NCBI RefSeq assembly: GCF_019175385.1
Contig: NC_083343.1
Location: 49,250,457 to 49,314,456, forward strand
Origin: Lycium barbarum
Lineage: Eukaryota > Streptophyta > Magnoliopsida > Solanales > Solanaceae
Direction of reading: 5' to 3'
DNA length: 64,000 nucleotides
A program made the position numbers and the translations under genes. A model generated the notes under the pieces. The model was not told the origin of the DNA. It made no database searches and was given only the letters and a program-made list of their open reading frames with translations. Within the stretch, counting starts at the first letter, position 1. The number at the start of each line of letters is the position of its first letter. Below are positions 1-12,712 of this stretch, piece after piece.

Positions 1-1088
1 TATCTTATTTTTGCTTTCCCTCATATCTGTAATAGCAATCCCTGTCATATAATCGTTCGAGCAAATTCTTGGATGCATAACTTAAACTATAATGGAGAAC
101 ACAACTGCGATCATAAGGTCAACCAATTGCTAGGCAAGGAGCTTTTTTGAAAACATTTCTTCTAATATCGCCCCGATCCATAAATCTCAATAAAACAACA
201 AACGAATTTATAACGCTATTTTCTCCGTTCTAATCCGTTAAAACTCTAAATAAACTTATTAACAATGAAAAAGGGACCTTAATCTTACCTTAAGTATGCA
301 TCAACCACGTCAACACTCTTCTTCTTGGCTGATTTGTAGCTCAAATTGAAGGCAACGCAACGTACAACACTTTTCTCTTCATGAGCTTCGGGATTCGGGG
401 CTTGAATTTTGATCAACACTTGGTTTTTTACTCTAAGGCTTTCCTCCCTCTCTCTCTCTCTCTAGAATTTTCTGGGTATTTTTTGTCTGAAAATGAGGAG
501 GAGAAGGCTGAAACTTCCTTTATATAACAAGGGAAATGGGCCTGACCCGGATTGGAATCGGGTTGGGCCCATTTCACTGCTCAGCTTAACCTTTCTGCCT
601 TAAAACGTCCATAACTCTTTATCCTGATGTCACATACAGGCCCACGACCTATGGTAGGAAATATAATTCAATTATCTACAACTTTAATTTTAGGAGTTTT
701 CCCTAATTCCCAAATAATGATGGGGTTTTGGTCTCGTGAAGTCAGATCACCCGAAAACGTAACTTAAAAACATCTTTTTGGAGGGCTTACACTTGGATTT
801 GGCTCAAAAGTCCTTCTTGAGTTGTGTTTAACTTCACATATATTGTCCATATAACTTATCATATGTCCTTTATAAAAATCCCATCATGTGGGCCCCACCT
901 CAGCTAACGGTTACGAGGGCTATATATCTTTTAACATATTATTCCAATCATATTGTACGAATTCCAAATATCATACTCATGCTACTACAGTCGAATTTCA
1001 TTCTTTATACTTGTGATATTTGTTCCCCCTCGAGATCACATTAAGCCGTCTGTAGCCTTAGTAACATGAAATTTTCTGGGGTGTAACA
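1..1088 (-). mobile_element. LTR D' (family of element D), 5' part, runs off the window
   Basis: On the minus strand an LTR begins at 1088 with TGTTACACCCC and runs left beyond base 1. It matches the starts of the LTRs at 16947 and 29325 closely, including the ACAGACGGCTTAATGTG segment and the block around 534-574. That block is a 41-bp imperfect palindrome (outer arms AAATGGG/CCCATTT) just upstream of a TATA-like TATATAA (minus strand of about 521-527). A splice-donor-like AAG|GTAAGA lies on the minus strand near 285-292. The five bases after the LTR start, TGAAA (1089-1093), are the expected TSD, but its partner is off the window. The LTR lies inside LTR M, so it is the younger insertion. 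Confidence 0.85.
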
Positions 1089-1884
1089 TGAAACACCGAA
1101 CCTTCATGGTCGGGTATGCTATGTTATGGATATGTATACGATATGCATATGAATATAAATATGAATATGCTATGAATACGAAAATGGATACGAAATGTAA
1201 ATGAGTACGGATATGAATACTGGAACGAATACGGATGTATGTACACAATCACGCATTAGAAATGGAAAGTCCCTATGAAAAGCAAGTGTTTATGATGATG
1301 ATACTACTATCTCCCATCCTATGCTATTTCTTATGTTGTCTATTATGCTTTCATAATGATGTTGATCATGCTTTACATACTCAGTACATTCTTCGTACTG
1401 ACGTCCTTTTGTTTGTGGACGCTGCATCATGCCCGCAGGTGGCCAAGGAGGCAGGCTTGATCCATAGCTTTATTACTCAGGGACTACATAGCGGAGCTCC
1501 ATTTCATTCGGAGCTACAGCTTTTGGTATTTATTCTTTTGTGTATATATTTATGGGCATGGCAGGGTCCTGTCCGACCTATATGATATGACATACTCTCC
1601 TTAGAGGCTCGTAGACATGTGTATATGGTTAGATGTATTTGGCCTTGTCGGCCTATATTTTTTATATCATTTTATTAGCCTCATCGACTTATGTACATTG
1701 TTGTGGGCATAGTTGTCGATGATGATATAAATGAATTGTTGACAATGGAATTAGTATGAATAATGGATGGAAAGTATGATTTAGCTATATGGCTTACCTA
1801 GATGTAAATGTGAAAGTATGATAAGAGGTGCCCGGGTGGATTAGCACTGGGTGCCCGTCGCGGCCCTCCGATTGGGTCGTGACA
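1089..1884 (+). mobile_element. LTR M, 3' part, interrupted by D'
   Basis: This is the last ~0.8 kb of a plus-strand LTR ending GGGTCGTGACA at 1884. It contains the three-hairpin module shared by most LTR families here (1382-1439) and the usual closing text GTCGCGGCCCTCC. A 116-codon open frame at 1235-1585 lies across this LTR and is not a gene: no domain is recognisable and the equivalent stretches of other LTRs carry unrelated chance frames. The 5' part of M must lie left of D', outside the window. Confidence 0.8.
1382..1439 (+). other. three-hairpin RNA module in LTR M
   Basis: CAGTAC...GTACTG, CGTCC...GGACG and a third short stem ending CGCAGG follow one another. The first two stems are fully paired here; the third is weakened (CTGCA against CGCAG). 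See the finding on this module. Confidence 0.6.
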
Positions 1885-1890
1885 TATATA

Positions 1891-1912
1891 TGTGTGTGTG
1901 TGTGTGTGTGTG
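1891..1912. repeat. (TG)n microsatellite
   Basis: Eleven TG units directly after the end of LTR M. Confidence 0.95.
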
Positions 1913-3279
1913 TTGCGGCACTCAACCCAATCCAAATTTGTGAGCATGAATGCAACATGATATCAATGCCAACAAGTGTATATCATTGACAACTGTGCCA
2001 CACATGGACACATCCAATATTAAGACCAATATCAATTCCTTTCTCTTCATAAGTCAATAACCAATAACTAAAGGATGCTAGTTCACAACCATTAATGGGT
2101 CACTAAGTATTCATATCAAAGTATCATGAAAGATGAGATTGAGTACACTGCATAATATCAATGAATGATGATAACATATCAAATTAATTGTACCACACAT
2201 GGACACCTCTCTCAATATCAATAACAAGTCAAGTTCTTTTCTCTGTCCAAGATAGTACCAATAAGTGAGGGATAAACATACCTTAATCATGATAAGATGA
2301 CTAAGCATATAATCTAGTATCACACACGTGGCAACAAGCCAATAAATCACAACAAGGCAACACACTAAAATCAAACAACTGGACCAACCTAGGAATCCAT
2401 CTCAACTTCATACCTGAAGGTGTACATTATTTATCCAACAATCAGTAACTCTACATATGATTTGTTAATCGAAGCTAACCAAAAAGGTAAGTCGTAACCT
2501 ACCTGGAATGCCGGACAGGAGCCACGAACCGTCAACCTTAGCCTTGCGCTTTCTTTGCACCTCTAAATACTCAAAGTCTAACCATATTTGAATTCTACAT
2601 TAGAAATCAAGAAAAACAATACCCATATTGCTATACTTCTAATTTAGGTCCAATTCTAACTATGGAAAACGGGGAAACGAACCCACAAGGGTAAATTAGG
2701 AAATTTAAAAGTAGAATAGGTGATTCATGCTGTAGATAATCAAAACCCACTAATCAATTGCTAGGTTAAATCAAGATTAAGCCAAATTTGGAATTTAAGT
2801 GAAACCCCCAATTTTGGGTATGAACCCTAAATCCTCAAATTAATCACTAATAATGGAAGATCTAGGCCTATCAACATTGAATTCATCAAATTCTATGGTT
2901 ATATGAGTCAATTTCATCATCAATTTTGATTTAGGAAGTCTAGAACTCATATCAAGAAATTATCATAGGAACCTATCTTCCCCTTTTGTTTCTAAAGATT
3001 TCTAGCATAGATTAAGGATTAAGGAAAGATAAAGGAATGGATTTAAGGTTACGAGACTTGCCCACAAGAGAAAGCAGCCAAAAACTACCCAAATCGCCTC
3101 AAGTGATGCTTCGAACCAAGAACTGGAGTGATAGGAAATGAAGGGTTTCAACTAAGCATTAAATAAGATTCTAGTCCCGTTATCTGCTGCAGTGGCTATA
3201 GGGAGGCTCGACCTGCTGCGGCAGCCATCCTCTAACTCACACAGCCGCTACGACAGCTATCCATCCCCTATCACTAGTC

Positions 3280-3309
3280 CGCCACAGCGGATGGCTGTCC
3301 GCTGTGGCG
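3280..3309. repeat. perfect 12-bp inverted repeat, 6-nt spacer, in LTR N
   Basis: Arms CGCCACAGCGGA (3280-3291) and TCCGCTGTGGCG (3298-3309) are exact reverse complements. It sits in a wider GC-rich cluster (3165-3400) rich in CTGCTGCGG-like words, in the position where other LTRs carry their own promoter-proximal palindrome. Confidence 0.9.
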
Positions 3310-3923
3310 ACTGGCCATCAATTTCTCACATCTGCTATGGTGATCGATCCCTCGCTATGGCGGGACTGCTATTGCGAGTCTGGTGCTGCTATAGCACACA
3401 CCAGACATCAAAAAATTCTTGGCTTTTCACAAGTTTCAACCCGAAATCTGATAATCACCCGAGGCCCCACAGATACAAGACAAACATGTATACACACATT
3501 GAAATGTGCTAAGAACTCACTTGCGGCCTCGAAATTTTCAACGGAGGTCTAATTGACCAAGTCAACCCCTAATGACCTAAGACCAACTTCCCAACAAATA
3601 GCCCAAAATGTTCCCAAGTGCCTTGGGACCAGAACCGAACATCCCACCAAGTCTCAAACAACCATCCGGACCTCTCGAAATCTATGAAGTTTCGAAAAAG
3701 GTCCGTTTACCTGAAAGTCAACTTTGGGTCAAACATATTTTTCTTACAGGCTCAAATTCTCAAAAGTCTCACTAAAATTTACCCGATTACCTTGGGAACT
3801 GTGCCACCCATCCTTGCGAGTCAAAATTTTACTAATAGGGCTCAAAAAAAGGTCAATTGGGGCAAAAGGGTCAACTGGAGAAAAAGGGTCAAAAACACTA
3901 TAATGACTAAACAGGTCATTACA

Positions 3924-5040
3924 TCATATGTATCTGGGCCTGGTTTGTCTTCTTCATGGTACCAATTAATGTGTATTTTGTTAATCATTATTTGCCCGTT
4001 TGTTAATCATCAAAACTCATATATGTATCAGTCTAGCTGATGACAACAAGTGTGGATTGAGAACGTGAAGATTTAAAGTAATAAGGTACAGTTCCACAGT
4101 ATTAAGTTAATGAGTTGGGTGAAGTTCAATTTTTGAAGTAGAGAGTGACAACATGGGATATATATTCATGAAAAAGGGAAGGAATGAGTCATCATCGACT
4201 TATGAAAGGCTGATTATACCGAGTCTTATTGAATTTGCAAGTGGTTTGATAATATTTGTCGATGACGATTATATATACTATTTTAATGATTTACGTAGGT
4301 ATAAATGGATATGGGATTTCTTTCGGTGATCAGTTGAGTTTCTAGAAATTTGACATAGCAAGGTAATCACTAGGGTGATGCGCATAGCATTTTGGTTGAA
4401 GGTTTAGATGGAATTGGATGATGGGTCTTGACTCTGAAGTTTCAGCTTGATGAAACGAAACTAACAAATTTGGAATTAGCACAATCAACTTTAGATAAGG
4501 TCAGTTTTTATGGAAATACTAAGAATTGACTCAGAATAAGCACAAATTCTTTTTGGCTGATAGGGAGTCACGATTTAGACTTGAGGTGTGTGATAACGTG
4601 TTTCCTATGGATTCTTGATACTAAATACGACTTGGAAAGGTGTGTAAGAAAGATAATAAGAATCATAGTATTTTAACTGGTTATGTTTGGCAATAAAGTG
4701 TGGCTACAACTAAAGGATTATGGTGATTATAATGCTATTGTCGAATCAATCAATTGCTTGCAGAGATGTAGCTATTAACAAATCAGGTAACTCGAGCGGA
4801 GTTAGTTCAGATATACAGGAATCAACTATAAAGGAAGTTCGGCATGGAAAATGGAGATTTAGGTGTTTCAACTAAGTTAAAGGATGATTTGACCGGTAAA
4901 GTGAACAAGTGGTGCAATCAACATAATCCTTGCACGTGGAGGCTTTTATGAGGTTTGTAATGCATCTTCTTCAACTGCTCGACAACTTTGATATTTTTGT
5001 TTACCGTTCGAGGACGAACGTTTATTTAAGTGGTAGATGA
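3924..5040 (+). mobile_element. Element L, 3' non-coding internal region
   Basis: This sequence precedes the 3' LTR of element L and was cut on the left by LTR N. I see no gag or pol similarity in any frame. It resembles the A/G-rich non-coding tracts between pol and the 3' LTR in D and E. Its right end carries the hairpin CCGTTCG-AGGA-CGAACG (5004-5020) and a worn polypurine tract (AAGTGGTAGATGA) directly before the LTR. Confidence 0.65.
5003..5040 (+). promoter_or_regulatory. PPT-adjacent hairpin and degraded polypurine tract of L
   Basis: The hairpin corresponds to AACATTCG-AGGA-CGAATGTT in A, B and D, but with CATTCG/CGAATG changed to CGTTCG/CGAACG, a pair-preserving change. The PPT has several pyrimidine substitutions. 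Confidence 0.6.
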
Positions 5041-7818
5041 TGTAATGACTGGTAAGGTCGTTTTGAGCTTTTGGACTCTTTTCCCGAAAATACCTTCTTC
5101 GTAGCTTCGTTATGGTATTTATGACTTGCAAGGATAAGTGACACAATTTTTTAGGCAATCGGGTCAGTATCAGATCAAAAATATTAAAATTGCAAGTTTT
5201 TAAGTTTAAAGAAATAAGGCAGTTTGACCAAAGTCGATATCGGGGGTAAATAGGTCCATTTTGGAGTTTCGTCAATTCCATCAGGTCCGAAACCATTTAT
5301 GACTCAGTCGGATGGTTGGTTCGGATCTCGAGGGGCTAGGGTGCATTTTAAACTTTGAATTTGAAAATAGTTAAGTTTACTATGGCCAACATCAGGTCAA
5401 GACGACCTGAGTTCAGTGCTTTGAAAGTTCCAGCAGATTCGTATGATGATTTTGCACTTGTCCACAAATTTTGGTGAGATTTTGATGAGTTCCTGTCCGC
5501 AAATTTTGGTGAGATTCTGATGAGTTTCGGATGAGTTGGGTTGTATGCTGGTTGTATTTGGTTTCGACATCATATTGAGCATATTATAACATATAAAACA
5601 AAGAAGCTCTTAATTGTGTTTTGACTGTATCATTAGATCTGTATCGTGATTTCAGAGCTATATCAACAAGAATTGTTGAATTCGACGTCGTATAAAGGAG
5701 TTATGGCCATTTTACTTCAAAATGATGTTGTTGGTTTTCTGGTAATTTTTCAAAAAAAAAAAAGCCAAATATTGTCGCGATCATGAGGAAGGAAAAATGA
5801 GTAGACAATGTTTAAAAATGCAGATAAAATAATTTTAGTATTTTGAGCATATTTTGAGTTCTAGAACTCAGGTTGTGGTGATTTTTGCGGCTTTCTTCTC
5901 GTTTTCGAAAGGGGTAAGTATCTAACCTTTATTTCAATGTCCCCCCTGATTACTTCTGTTTGTATTAATTTTTATCTGTAATTGGGTTGTATAAATTAAG
6001 GTTTTAAGCCGTAAAGTTGAGAAATGTTGAATCCTTGATTTGGTTACCGATTAGTGAATGGAATTGAATGATTTTTGAGATTTATAACCTAAGAGCTATG
6101 GTAATATGATTTTTCAATGAAATTCTAGTTTTGCCCTTAGGGGCTCAGGGTTACCTTTGGGGTTTAGAATTGAACTATAGCAATATGGGTATCATTGGAC
6201 TCGTTTAACCTCGTAGAGTACTATTTTGACTAGATTTCGATTTAGTAATGAATTACAGTTCTGACCTTCAGGGCTCGAAAGTGGCTTTTTAGGTGACTTT
6301 TTGGACCTTAATTATTATCATACAAATATGGGTGTCTACGGACTCGTATACTCACGTAGATTATGTATTTTATAGTTTTGGAGCATTCAGAGGCACCCCG
6401 TAAAGGAAAGGTGTGATCATGAGGTTCGTGGTACGTTGTTCGGCCTTTGAGGTATGTTAAGATTTTCTGGATATCGTTTGAGGGATGTTTTTAGTAACTA
6501 AATATTAAAAATGAAATAATAAGGGGTAAGGACGTAATGAGGGTCTCGTACCGGTGATGTTTTTAGCATTGGTATGAGTATCAGTGTTATGAGTAGGATA
6601 GTAATATGCTTTGTAGATACGGATCGTAACCCTAGAATGACAAAGCATATGGGAATTAGCTGTTATGTGCTATGTTTTTATATTTAATTTAACTATGTTG
6701 ATATTCATAAGGACCTCATACACTTGTGATAAACATGTTAATGAACTTGTTTGTTGTTGAGTTTGGAATTACTCACGATCTTACTTGAACTGGTTGTGTG
6801 TTAAGTCTGAAATCTCTAATGAACTTACCTAAACTTGTTGGCTATTAAGTATGGATTATTGATGAACTTACTAGAACCTTTGGTTAGTAAGTCTGAATTG
6901 TTGATGAACTTATCTAATCTTGTTAGTTATTAAGTCTTGATTTTGAGATATTCATTCTCTTATGTGTTGTGTCATGCATATGCATATGCATATGGCTGGA
7001 TCGGGTTGCACGCCTGCAACGGGTTGTATTTTATTGCAAGGTATTTGGCCTTTTAAGGTCGGTTGCATGGTATTGACTTCTTACAGCCAGGAACATGATT
7101 CCATGCAGTCCCGGAAGCTCTATGTGTGTACAACGCATACTGCATTGCATTGCCTTACTCATTACTTAATTTATTTCCTAATTGACTACTTATCTGATTC
7201 TTTGAATATCTGAATATCTGATTATCTGAATACGTGGCTTACTTGGTACCTTTGCACTCTTTACCTAGTTAATGGTTCGATTTTGAGTTAAGGTAACTGC
7301 TAAGGTAAAAAGGGGAACTTTTTTAATACTTCGTCACTACTACTTCGTTATCGATCTATGAGATATACCGAGTACACATGCTTCCCATACTCAGCCTACA
7401 CTTGCTGCACTCTTTGTGGTACAGATTAGGTTCCGACTACGAGTGGGCCCCGCGAGGCTGCTTGAGTCTGAGGTTGTGATTATAGGAGATCATGGTGAGC
7501 GACTTGGTTGATCCGCAGTACACTTTTCCCTCCTTCTTTTATTTATTCTTGTCTTTTCTTTGTATCCATATATTGTATTAGTGGATTTCAGACTGGCATT
7601 GTATTTGTAGGGGCTCTTGTACGCATGACACCAGTCTTGGGTAGTATTTGTATTTCCGCACTAGTTTCATTATAAACGACTTAGAATTTGGATATTATTT
7701 GCATATCACTTTACTTTTCTCTTAATTAACTCTAAACGAATTGGTATGATAATAGGTTGGCTTACCTATCGGGATGGGAATAGGTGCCTTAACGATTTAT
7801 GAAATTTGGGTCGTGACA
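5041..7818 (+). mobile_element. 3' LTR of element L (2778 bp)
   Basis: The LTR starts TGTAATGACTGG at 5041 after a worn PPT and ends GGGTCGTGACA at 7818. TCTTT (7819-7823) would be the right TSD, but the 5' LTR is not in the window. A strong splice-donor consensus GGG|GTAAGTAT is at 5913/5914 and a second donor-like AGGTATGTTAAG near 6450. The rather different sequence of its last kilobase lacks a clear three-hairpin module. An 83-codon frame at 6962-7213 has no recognisable domain and is taken as chance. Confidence 0.85.
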
Positions 7819-8693
7819 TCTTTTGATAGCTTGGGTGCCTGTATTGTATTAGGTAGGTTTTGCTGGAAAAGGGTCCATCATTTTATTTGAATGGCTTTAC
7901 TTAGATGCTTTACTCTATCAATTTCTTAAATTTCAAAACTCCAACTAATAATGTAAGAAACTCTTTTTGCAATAAGAAATTGTAATATTTAATATGATCT
8001 GCCAATTTGGATATTTGTTCCTCTATTAAGATACTTTAAATATAATTGCTAATGCGATGTAGATAAAACCTTTTCATTTTAGTCGAAGATCTTCCACCAT
8101 TCATAAAACCATTAAGGGAGTACCGAGCTGGCCATCTTTTCACAATATTTGACAAACCGTGAAAGGGTTTTTGACCTTAAGTAAATAAAATTGGATCAAG
8201 CCGCCTTGTAATCATAATAATTATAGACTCGTGTCCTATAGGATTTTGGAAATGGGATAAGAGTATGCAAATGATCTGCAAGCCAGTCTACTGGACTCAT
8301 TATCTTTAAGGTGATTTTCAACTAGGTAAATTGGTATAAGTTCTACTTAAAATTTGTATTTTTTGAAGATATAATTTCAGGAAACTACAATTCGCTAACT
8401 TATGTTGCAAAAATGTAGCCCATAACTTACATTACAAAGCTTTATCCCAAAAATAATAGGGTCATCTATGATAATCAACAACCCAATCCAACAAAATAGA
8501 AAACAAAACGGAACTTAGTAAAAGAATTATAGAATCCTTCGAATACATACAAAATATTTTCCATGATCAATTAAATCAAAGGCGTAATCTTGATGACCTC
8601 CTTCAGTCCATTTAGGTAGAATGTAAAATTAGAACAAAAAAAGAGGAGAAAGTGGCATCGGGTTTCGGTCCACTCAAGCCCAGGTTCGTGGCA
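7819..8693 (+). other. AT-rich stretch, possibly worn 5' LTR of element C
   Basis: No gene is visible. The last ~45 bases before the degraded PBS (CAGGTTCGTGGCATGAAAC) look like a decayed version of the usual LTR ending GGGTCGTGACA. This suggests that at least part of this stretch is the 5' LTR of element C, cut on the left by L. The rest (7824-8640) shows no LTR landmarks I can recognise. Confidence 0.35.
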
Positions 8694-8890
8694 TGAAACG
8701 TTTGGTATTAAAGCAATAGGTTCAAGTGTCTTAGGGAGTCTATGGTCTCGTGTCTAGTGGAGTTTCCTATAAATGGTTGACTACCAAGACATTTAGGATT
8801 GTCTCACCTCTTTCATACTCTAGATCATGTAATTAGTGCTATGCCTCCATGAATAATTCTAACTCATGGATATTACTCTTCTTTCAAAAA

Positions 8891-10051
8891 ATGTCTACAA
8901 AAATTATGTCAGTTACAAGCGGAAGGACTAGTACGGATGCTGCACTAGAAGTGGACTCTCAGACTCAGGCAATTGGCACCAGGGCTGAGGGACCTGCATC
9001 GAGCCAGATACCTCAAACTTCATCCCTACTGACTACTGAAAGGCGTACGAAGGTTTGTACTAAAATCACTCTGGTGTCCAGCACATCTGATATGGATGTT
9101 AGAGGAGCTATCCAGTTTCTAACCCAAATTGTTTCTACTCTAGCTCAATGTCAAGGAACGACTCCAAATACTAGTTCTCATAAGGGGTTGTCCAGTTCTA
9201 GAGGATGAAAGTTTATTCTTATGAACCCTCCAATCATAGGGTCCAATCCTAAGGAAGATCCGTAGAACATCATTGATGAGATTCAGAGGACTCTCCGAGT
9301 CATGCATGCTGCTGACACAAAAGTAGTTGAGTTTACTGCTTACTAGCTCAAGGATATTGCTATCATCTAATAAGAGTCATGGGAAGATTCCTAAGGGAAG
9401 AATGCATCTCCTGCAGTTTGGGACGAGTTTGCAGAGGCTTTTATTGATCACTTTCTGCCACTGCAGATGAGGGAGGGTAAGGCCTTAGAGTTCAAAAGGC
9501 TAAGAGAGAATGGCATGAGTGTGAATGAGTATTATCTTAAGTTTGTCTCATTAGCCAAGTATGTTGCGGATATGATTTCTACTATGAGAGACAGAGTTAG
9601 ACGATTTGTGATTGGTGTTGGACCCCACATGATTGGTGAGGCTAATATTGATACTTTGAATAAGGACATGACTATCACCAAGATTGTGGCTTTTGCCAAA
9701 TCTACAGAGGACAGGAAAAGGGATGATAGACTTAAAATGAGAAAGAGAGAGAAATCAAAAATTGAATTAAGTGTATAGGTAATATTAACCATGGAGGATC
9801 TCAAGGAAGTGGAGGCAGACCATTATTTAAAATGAGGTTATCAAGGCCTTTTCTATCCTCACCCAGTGTATCGTTTCGAGGTCCAGATATGATCAGAAGG
9901 GTAATGTCAGTAAGGAATGAGTTTCAGGGCAGCAAGATTTTATAGGCTAAAGAATTTTAGCACCCTATCTATAGCAAGCGTGGTAAGAGACACCCAGGGG
10001 AGTGTCGCATGGGTATGGATGTGTGTTATAGGGTGTGGAAAGCGATTTCAC
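8891..10051 (+). pseudogene. gag pseudogene of element C, 5' segment
   Basis: Translation shows a recognisable gypsy Gag: the stretch from about 9230 to 9700 contains IIDEIQRTLRVMHA, SPAVWDEFAEAFIDHFLP and VNEYYLKFVSLAKY, characteristic of the capsid-like domain. ATG at 8891 is chosen because it occupies the place of the gag ATG in A (a CTAAC branch-point word and pyrimidine-rich text precede it); the ATG at 8849 lies in the leader. Stops interrupt the frame near 9262 (TAG), near 9345 (TAG), near 9370 and at 9776-9778. At the 3' end the zinc knuckle begins (MDVCYRVWKA) and is cut by solo LTR G. Confidence 0.8.
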
Positions 10052-10263
10052 TGTTACACCCCATACTTTTGTACGTTAAGCATCTTTATGAGTTGGTGGT
10101 TATAGATTTGGAAAGCGGAATTATCTTTAAGATTGTATAAGATTAGATGTGTTCATCTTGAGTATATGAATGTTTAAGTTCATGTTGGCATGTGTTGGAA
10201 GGATTAGAGGATGAACAAATCGAAGAGAATATGTTTCGTCGGAGTTTGAGTTTGGGAAGAGAA

Positions 10264-10405
10264 ATACGGACCATATATCAAAATACGGACCGTACCTTGA
10301 AGTATGGTCCGTACTTTTCTCAGAAGAGAGGACATAAATTTTGTTGGGAAATACGGTCCATATATACAGATTGTGTATATATATATCCAATATTCTGGAC
10401 CATAT
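10264..10405 (+). promoter_or_regulatory. cluster of TACGGACC / GGTCCGTA words upstream of the TATA box of LTR G
   Basis: Direct and inverted copies occur at about 10264-10276, 10283-10295, 10301-10315 (inverted), 10350-10362 and 10395-10405. Copies two and three form a hairpin. The cluster ends about 120 bp before TATAAAAC. Other LTRs have unrelated words in the same place. Confidence 0.65.
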
Positions 10406-11404
10406 ATATATACGGCTAGTATTTTTGACATATTTCTATGTCGGTTTTGGCTTTTTTTTAAAAAAAATATTTTGTATACACCTCATTTTATCTCATTTCC
10501 TTCATCTCCCTTGACCTCTAACCTTCTATAAAACTCTATCCAACATACCTAATCAACCCCTAAGTAAAGTCAAAGATCAAAGAGAAGATCAAGTGCTAAA
10601 GGTATCCAAAGTATTGATTGAAGCTTGTTTCTCCTTCTTGTAGAAGCTTTGGAGGATACTCCAAGGTGAAGTAATCTTGAAATTGAAGTGTTCTTGAGCT
10701 CTTAAGGTAAGATTTCATCTTATTTCCATGTTTATGAGTTTGTATAATTGTTATGCTAGGTTTCAAGGGAAAGAAGTTGGAGGGAAGGTTCAAATATGAA
10801 CTTGAGATTATGTTGAGATGTAATCTAACTTGAGTCATGTTGTTGATGTGTTGTTGAGCTAGAATCGTATTGTAAGGATAGTAGTTGGTGTTGAGATTGT
10901 ATTAAGGAGGTTATACTTGATATGATTGGAAGAAGAAAGTGCATAAGTGTTATATACAAGCGTATATTGGGCTTTTTTGATGAGAATCTTGGGGTAAGTA
11001 ATGATGTGAAATTAAAGAGACTTATATAGGGTTGTTGTTGTGTTGTTGGCTATCAAGTGTGCTATAGTGACTAAGGAGATTGGTGTACTAGTTTGAAATA
11101 TTCGTTGTGGGTTTGTGTTGATGACTTGAGGTATGTTAAGGATATCTTTCTTTTGGCATGATCCTCTTGAATGAAACGTAAAAGTAACGCTACCCATAAT
11201 GATTCCATTCTTAGTAGCTAGAGATGTCCTATGTTGATTCATGTTCCAATGATACCGTTCATACTAAGACATTTTCCAGATTTAGTATGCTTCATAGAGT
11301 CACATGATGATGAAAACTCTATTTCATAATGATGATCAGAGGTGTAATGACCATATGTCACTCCGACAGATTCAGAATGCACTCTTATCATATTCATGCA
11401 TTGC

Positions 11405-11405
<1 letters not shown>

Positions 11406-11452
<47 letters not shown>
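11406..11452. repeat. (TA)n microsatellite in LTR G
   Basis: Continuous TA dinucleotides, about 23 units. Confidence 0.95.
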
Positions 11453-11454
<2 letters not shown>

Positions 11455-11751
11455 CCATAGTCGTTATATAAGCGTATACTTATATTATATCTATATGGGG
11501 TATGGGGAAGGTGACGACATTATATACGCACTACCACTTGATCAGCTGGTCATATGATGATGATTATGCCCACAAAGGCCAATATGATACGATGGGATGC
11601 CCACAAAGGCTTGACATGCATTATATACACTTATATACGATACTTATGCTTGTCATTAGCCCTCAGAGGCAGTTCAGATCTATCAGTTGCATTCCTTTTT
11701 GTCCTATATACTTTCATGTCTTCTTTATGTTACTTTCATGCCTTACATACT

Positions 11752-11813
11752 CAGTACTTTGTTTGTATTGACGCCCCTTTCGCTTGGGGGGCACTGCGTT
11801 TCATGCCCGCAGG
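11752..11813 (+). other. three-hairpin RNA module in LTR G
   Basis: Stems AGTAC/GTATT (weak), GCCCC/GGGGC and CTGCG/CGCAG, in the same order and spacing as in the other LTR families. Confidence 0.65.
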
Positions 11814-12281
11814 TTCAGGTAGACAAGTTGACGATCCGCCTTCGTAGGTTGCTGTTCAGTTGATATTGGAGCATTCCTTTTGTCCTGGAGTTGCTGTTGT
11901 GTTTTGGTGCGTTATATTTTTGTTATATATACGGGTATGGTAGGGCCATGTCCCGACCTATTATGTCATGTACTCTATTAGAGGCTTATAGATAGGTGTG
12001 GTAAAGTTAGACTTTGTATGGCCCCCTCAGCCTATATCTCATTGTATAGTTGTCCATGATGGTCTTGTTGGCTTGTACAGTTTTGTCCAGTATAGTTATA
12101 TAGCATTTTCTTTGGGCTCGTTCCATTTCAATATATGTCTCTTATGATTTATCAGGTTTCCATCTAATGCCTAGTGGTCCACCCTTGTTTATGATTACGA
12201 TATGACAACATGATTAGTGGGGCTCGGCAGGTAGGGCCTGGGTGCCCATCGTGGCCCTCCGGTTTAGGTCATGACAGTCAC

Positions 12282-12414
12282 TACAGAGGGATTGTCCATC
12301 AACGAGATAGGGTACCAAAGGTAATGTGGCTCGATCCACTAAATCAGCTCCTTGCAATTCTCAAGCCCCAGCAAAGCGTGGTACAACTAAGATTGGAAGC
12401 ACAGGTGAATGTCA
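12282..12414 (+). pseudogene. gag pseudogene of element C, zinc-knuckle tail
   Basis: This continues the knuckle broken by LTR G. Immediately after the TSD it reads on as LQRDCPS, supplying the last Cys of a CCHC motif whose second Cys and His are already lost. The S/Q/R-rich, low-complexity text after it is what follows the knuckle in this family. LTR H ends it at 12414. Confidence 0.7.
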
Positions 12415-12599
12415 TGTTACACCTCGCAGGTGGTACGTTAAGAAGTCGTTAGGCGTTGGTCGTCCAACTGTGAACATGAGGTTATTGTTCAGGGCATACG
12501 AGATTATATATGCTTATCTTATGGTTATGAGGGTTTAAGACCATGTATGAGAGGTATCAGAAGGATTGGAGGTGGATCGAGCGAAAAATGAAAAATTCG

Positions 12600-12712
12600 G
12601 GCGAACCAGTAGAAATTGCCTTACGCATAAGCGACAGAGCCTCTCGTTCGCGATAGCCAGGAAAATTCCAGACCATCGCGTTCGCGAGAGTCCCTCGCAT
12701 TCGCGAAGGCCA
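12600..12712 (+). promoter_or_regulatory. cluster of TTCGCGA palindromic words upstream of the TATA box of LTR H
   Basis: TTCGCGA/TCGCGAA-type words recur near 12647, 12676-12688 and 12700-12708, together with related GCGA words. TATATAAAG follows at about 12746. Confidence 0.65.

Larger units (their letters stand above)
1885..3923 (-). mobile_element. LTR N (L/I family), partial
   Basis: Read on the minus strand, an LTR starts at 3923 with TGTAATGACCTG and continues left until LTR M cuts it at 1884/1885. Its start and the interior text around 2620 (sense ATAGCAATATGGGT) also occur in LTR L (near 6175) and LTR I (near 57400), so these three are one family. The TSD candidate on the right is TCATA (3924-3928). 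A perfect inverted repeat lies at 3280-3309. The segment 1990-2290 contains an imperfect repeat of about 200 bp (CCACACATGGACAC near 1995 and 2195). No coding sequence was seen. Confidence 0.75.
10047..12281 (+). mobile_element. Solo LTR G with TSD (LTR 10052-12276, 2225 bp)
   Basis: The LTR begins TGTTACACCCC at 10052 and ends GGTCATGACA at 12276. Flanks are TTCAC (10047-10051) and GTCAC (12277-12281), a 4-of-5 TSD. Removing it rejoins a decayed CCHC knuckle of element C across the junction, so this is a solo LTR and not an end of C. Landmarks in order: repeated TACGGACC/GGTCCGTA words (10264-10405), TATAAAAC (about 10527), splice donor AAG|GTAAGA (10706/10707), second donor-like AGGTATGTTAAGG (about 11130), a TA microsatellite (11406-11452) and the three-hairpin module (11752-11813). 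Confidence 0.88.
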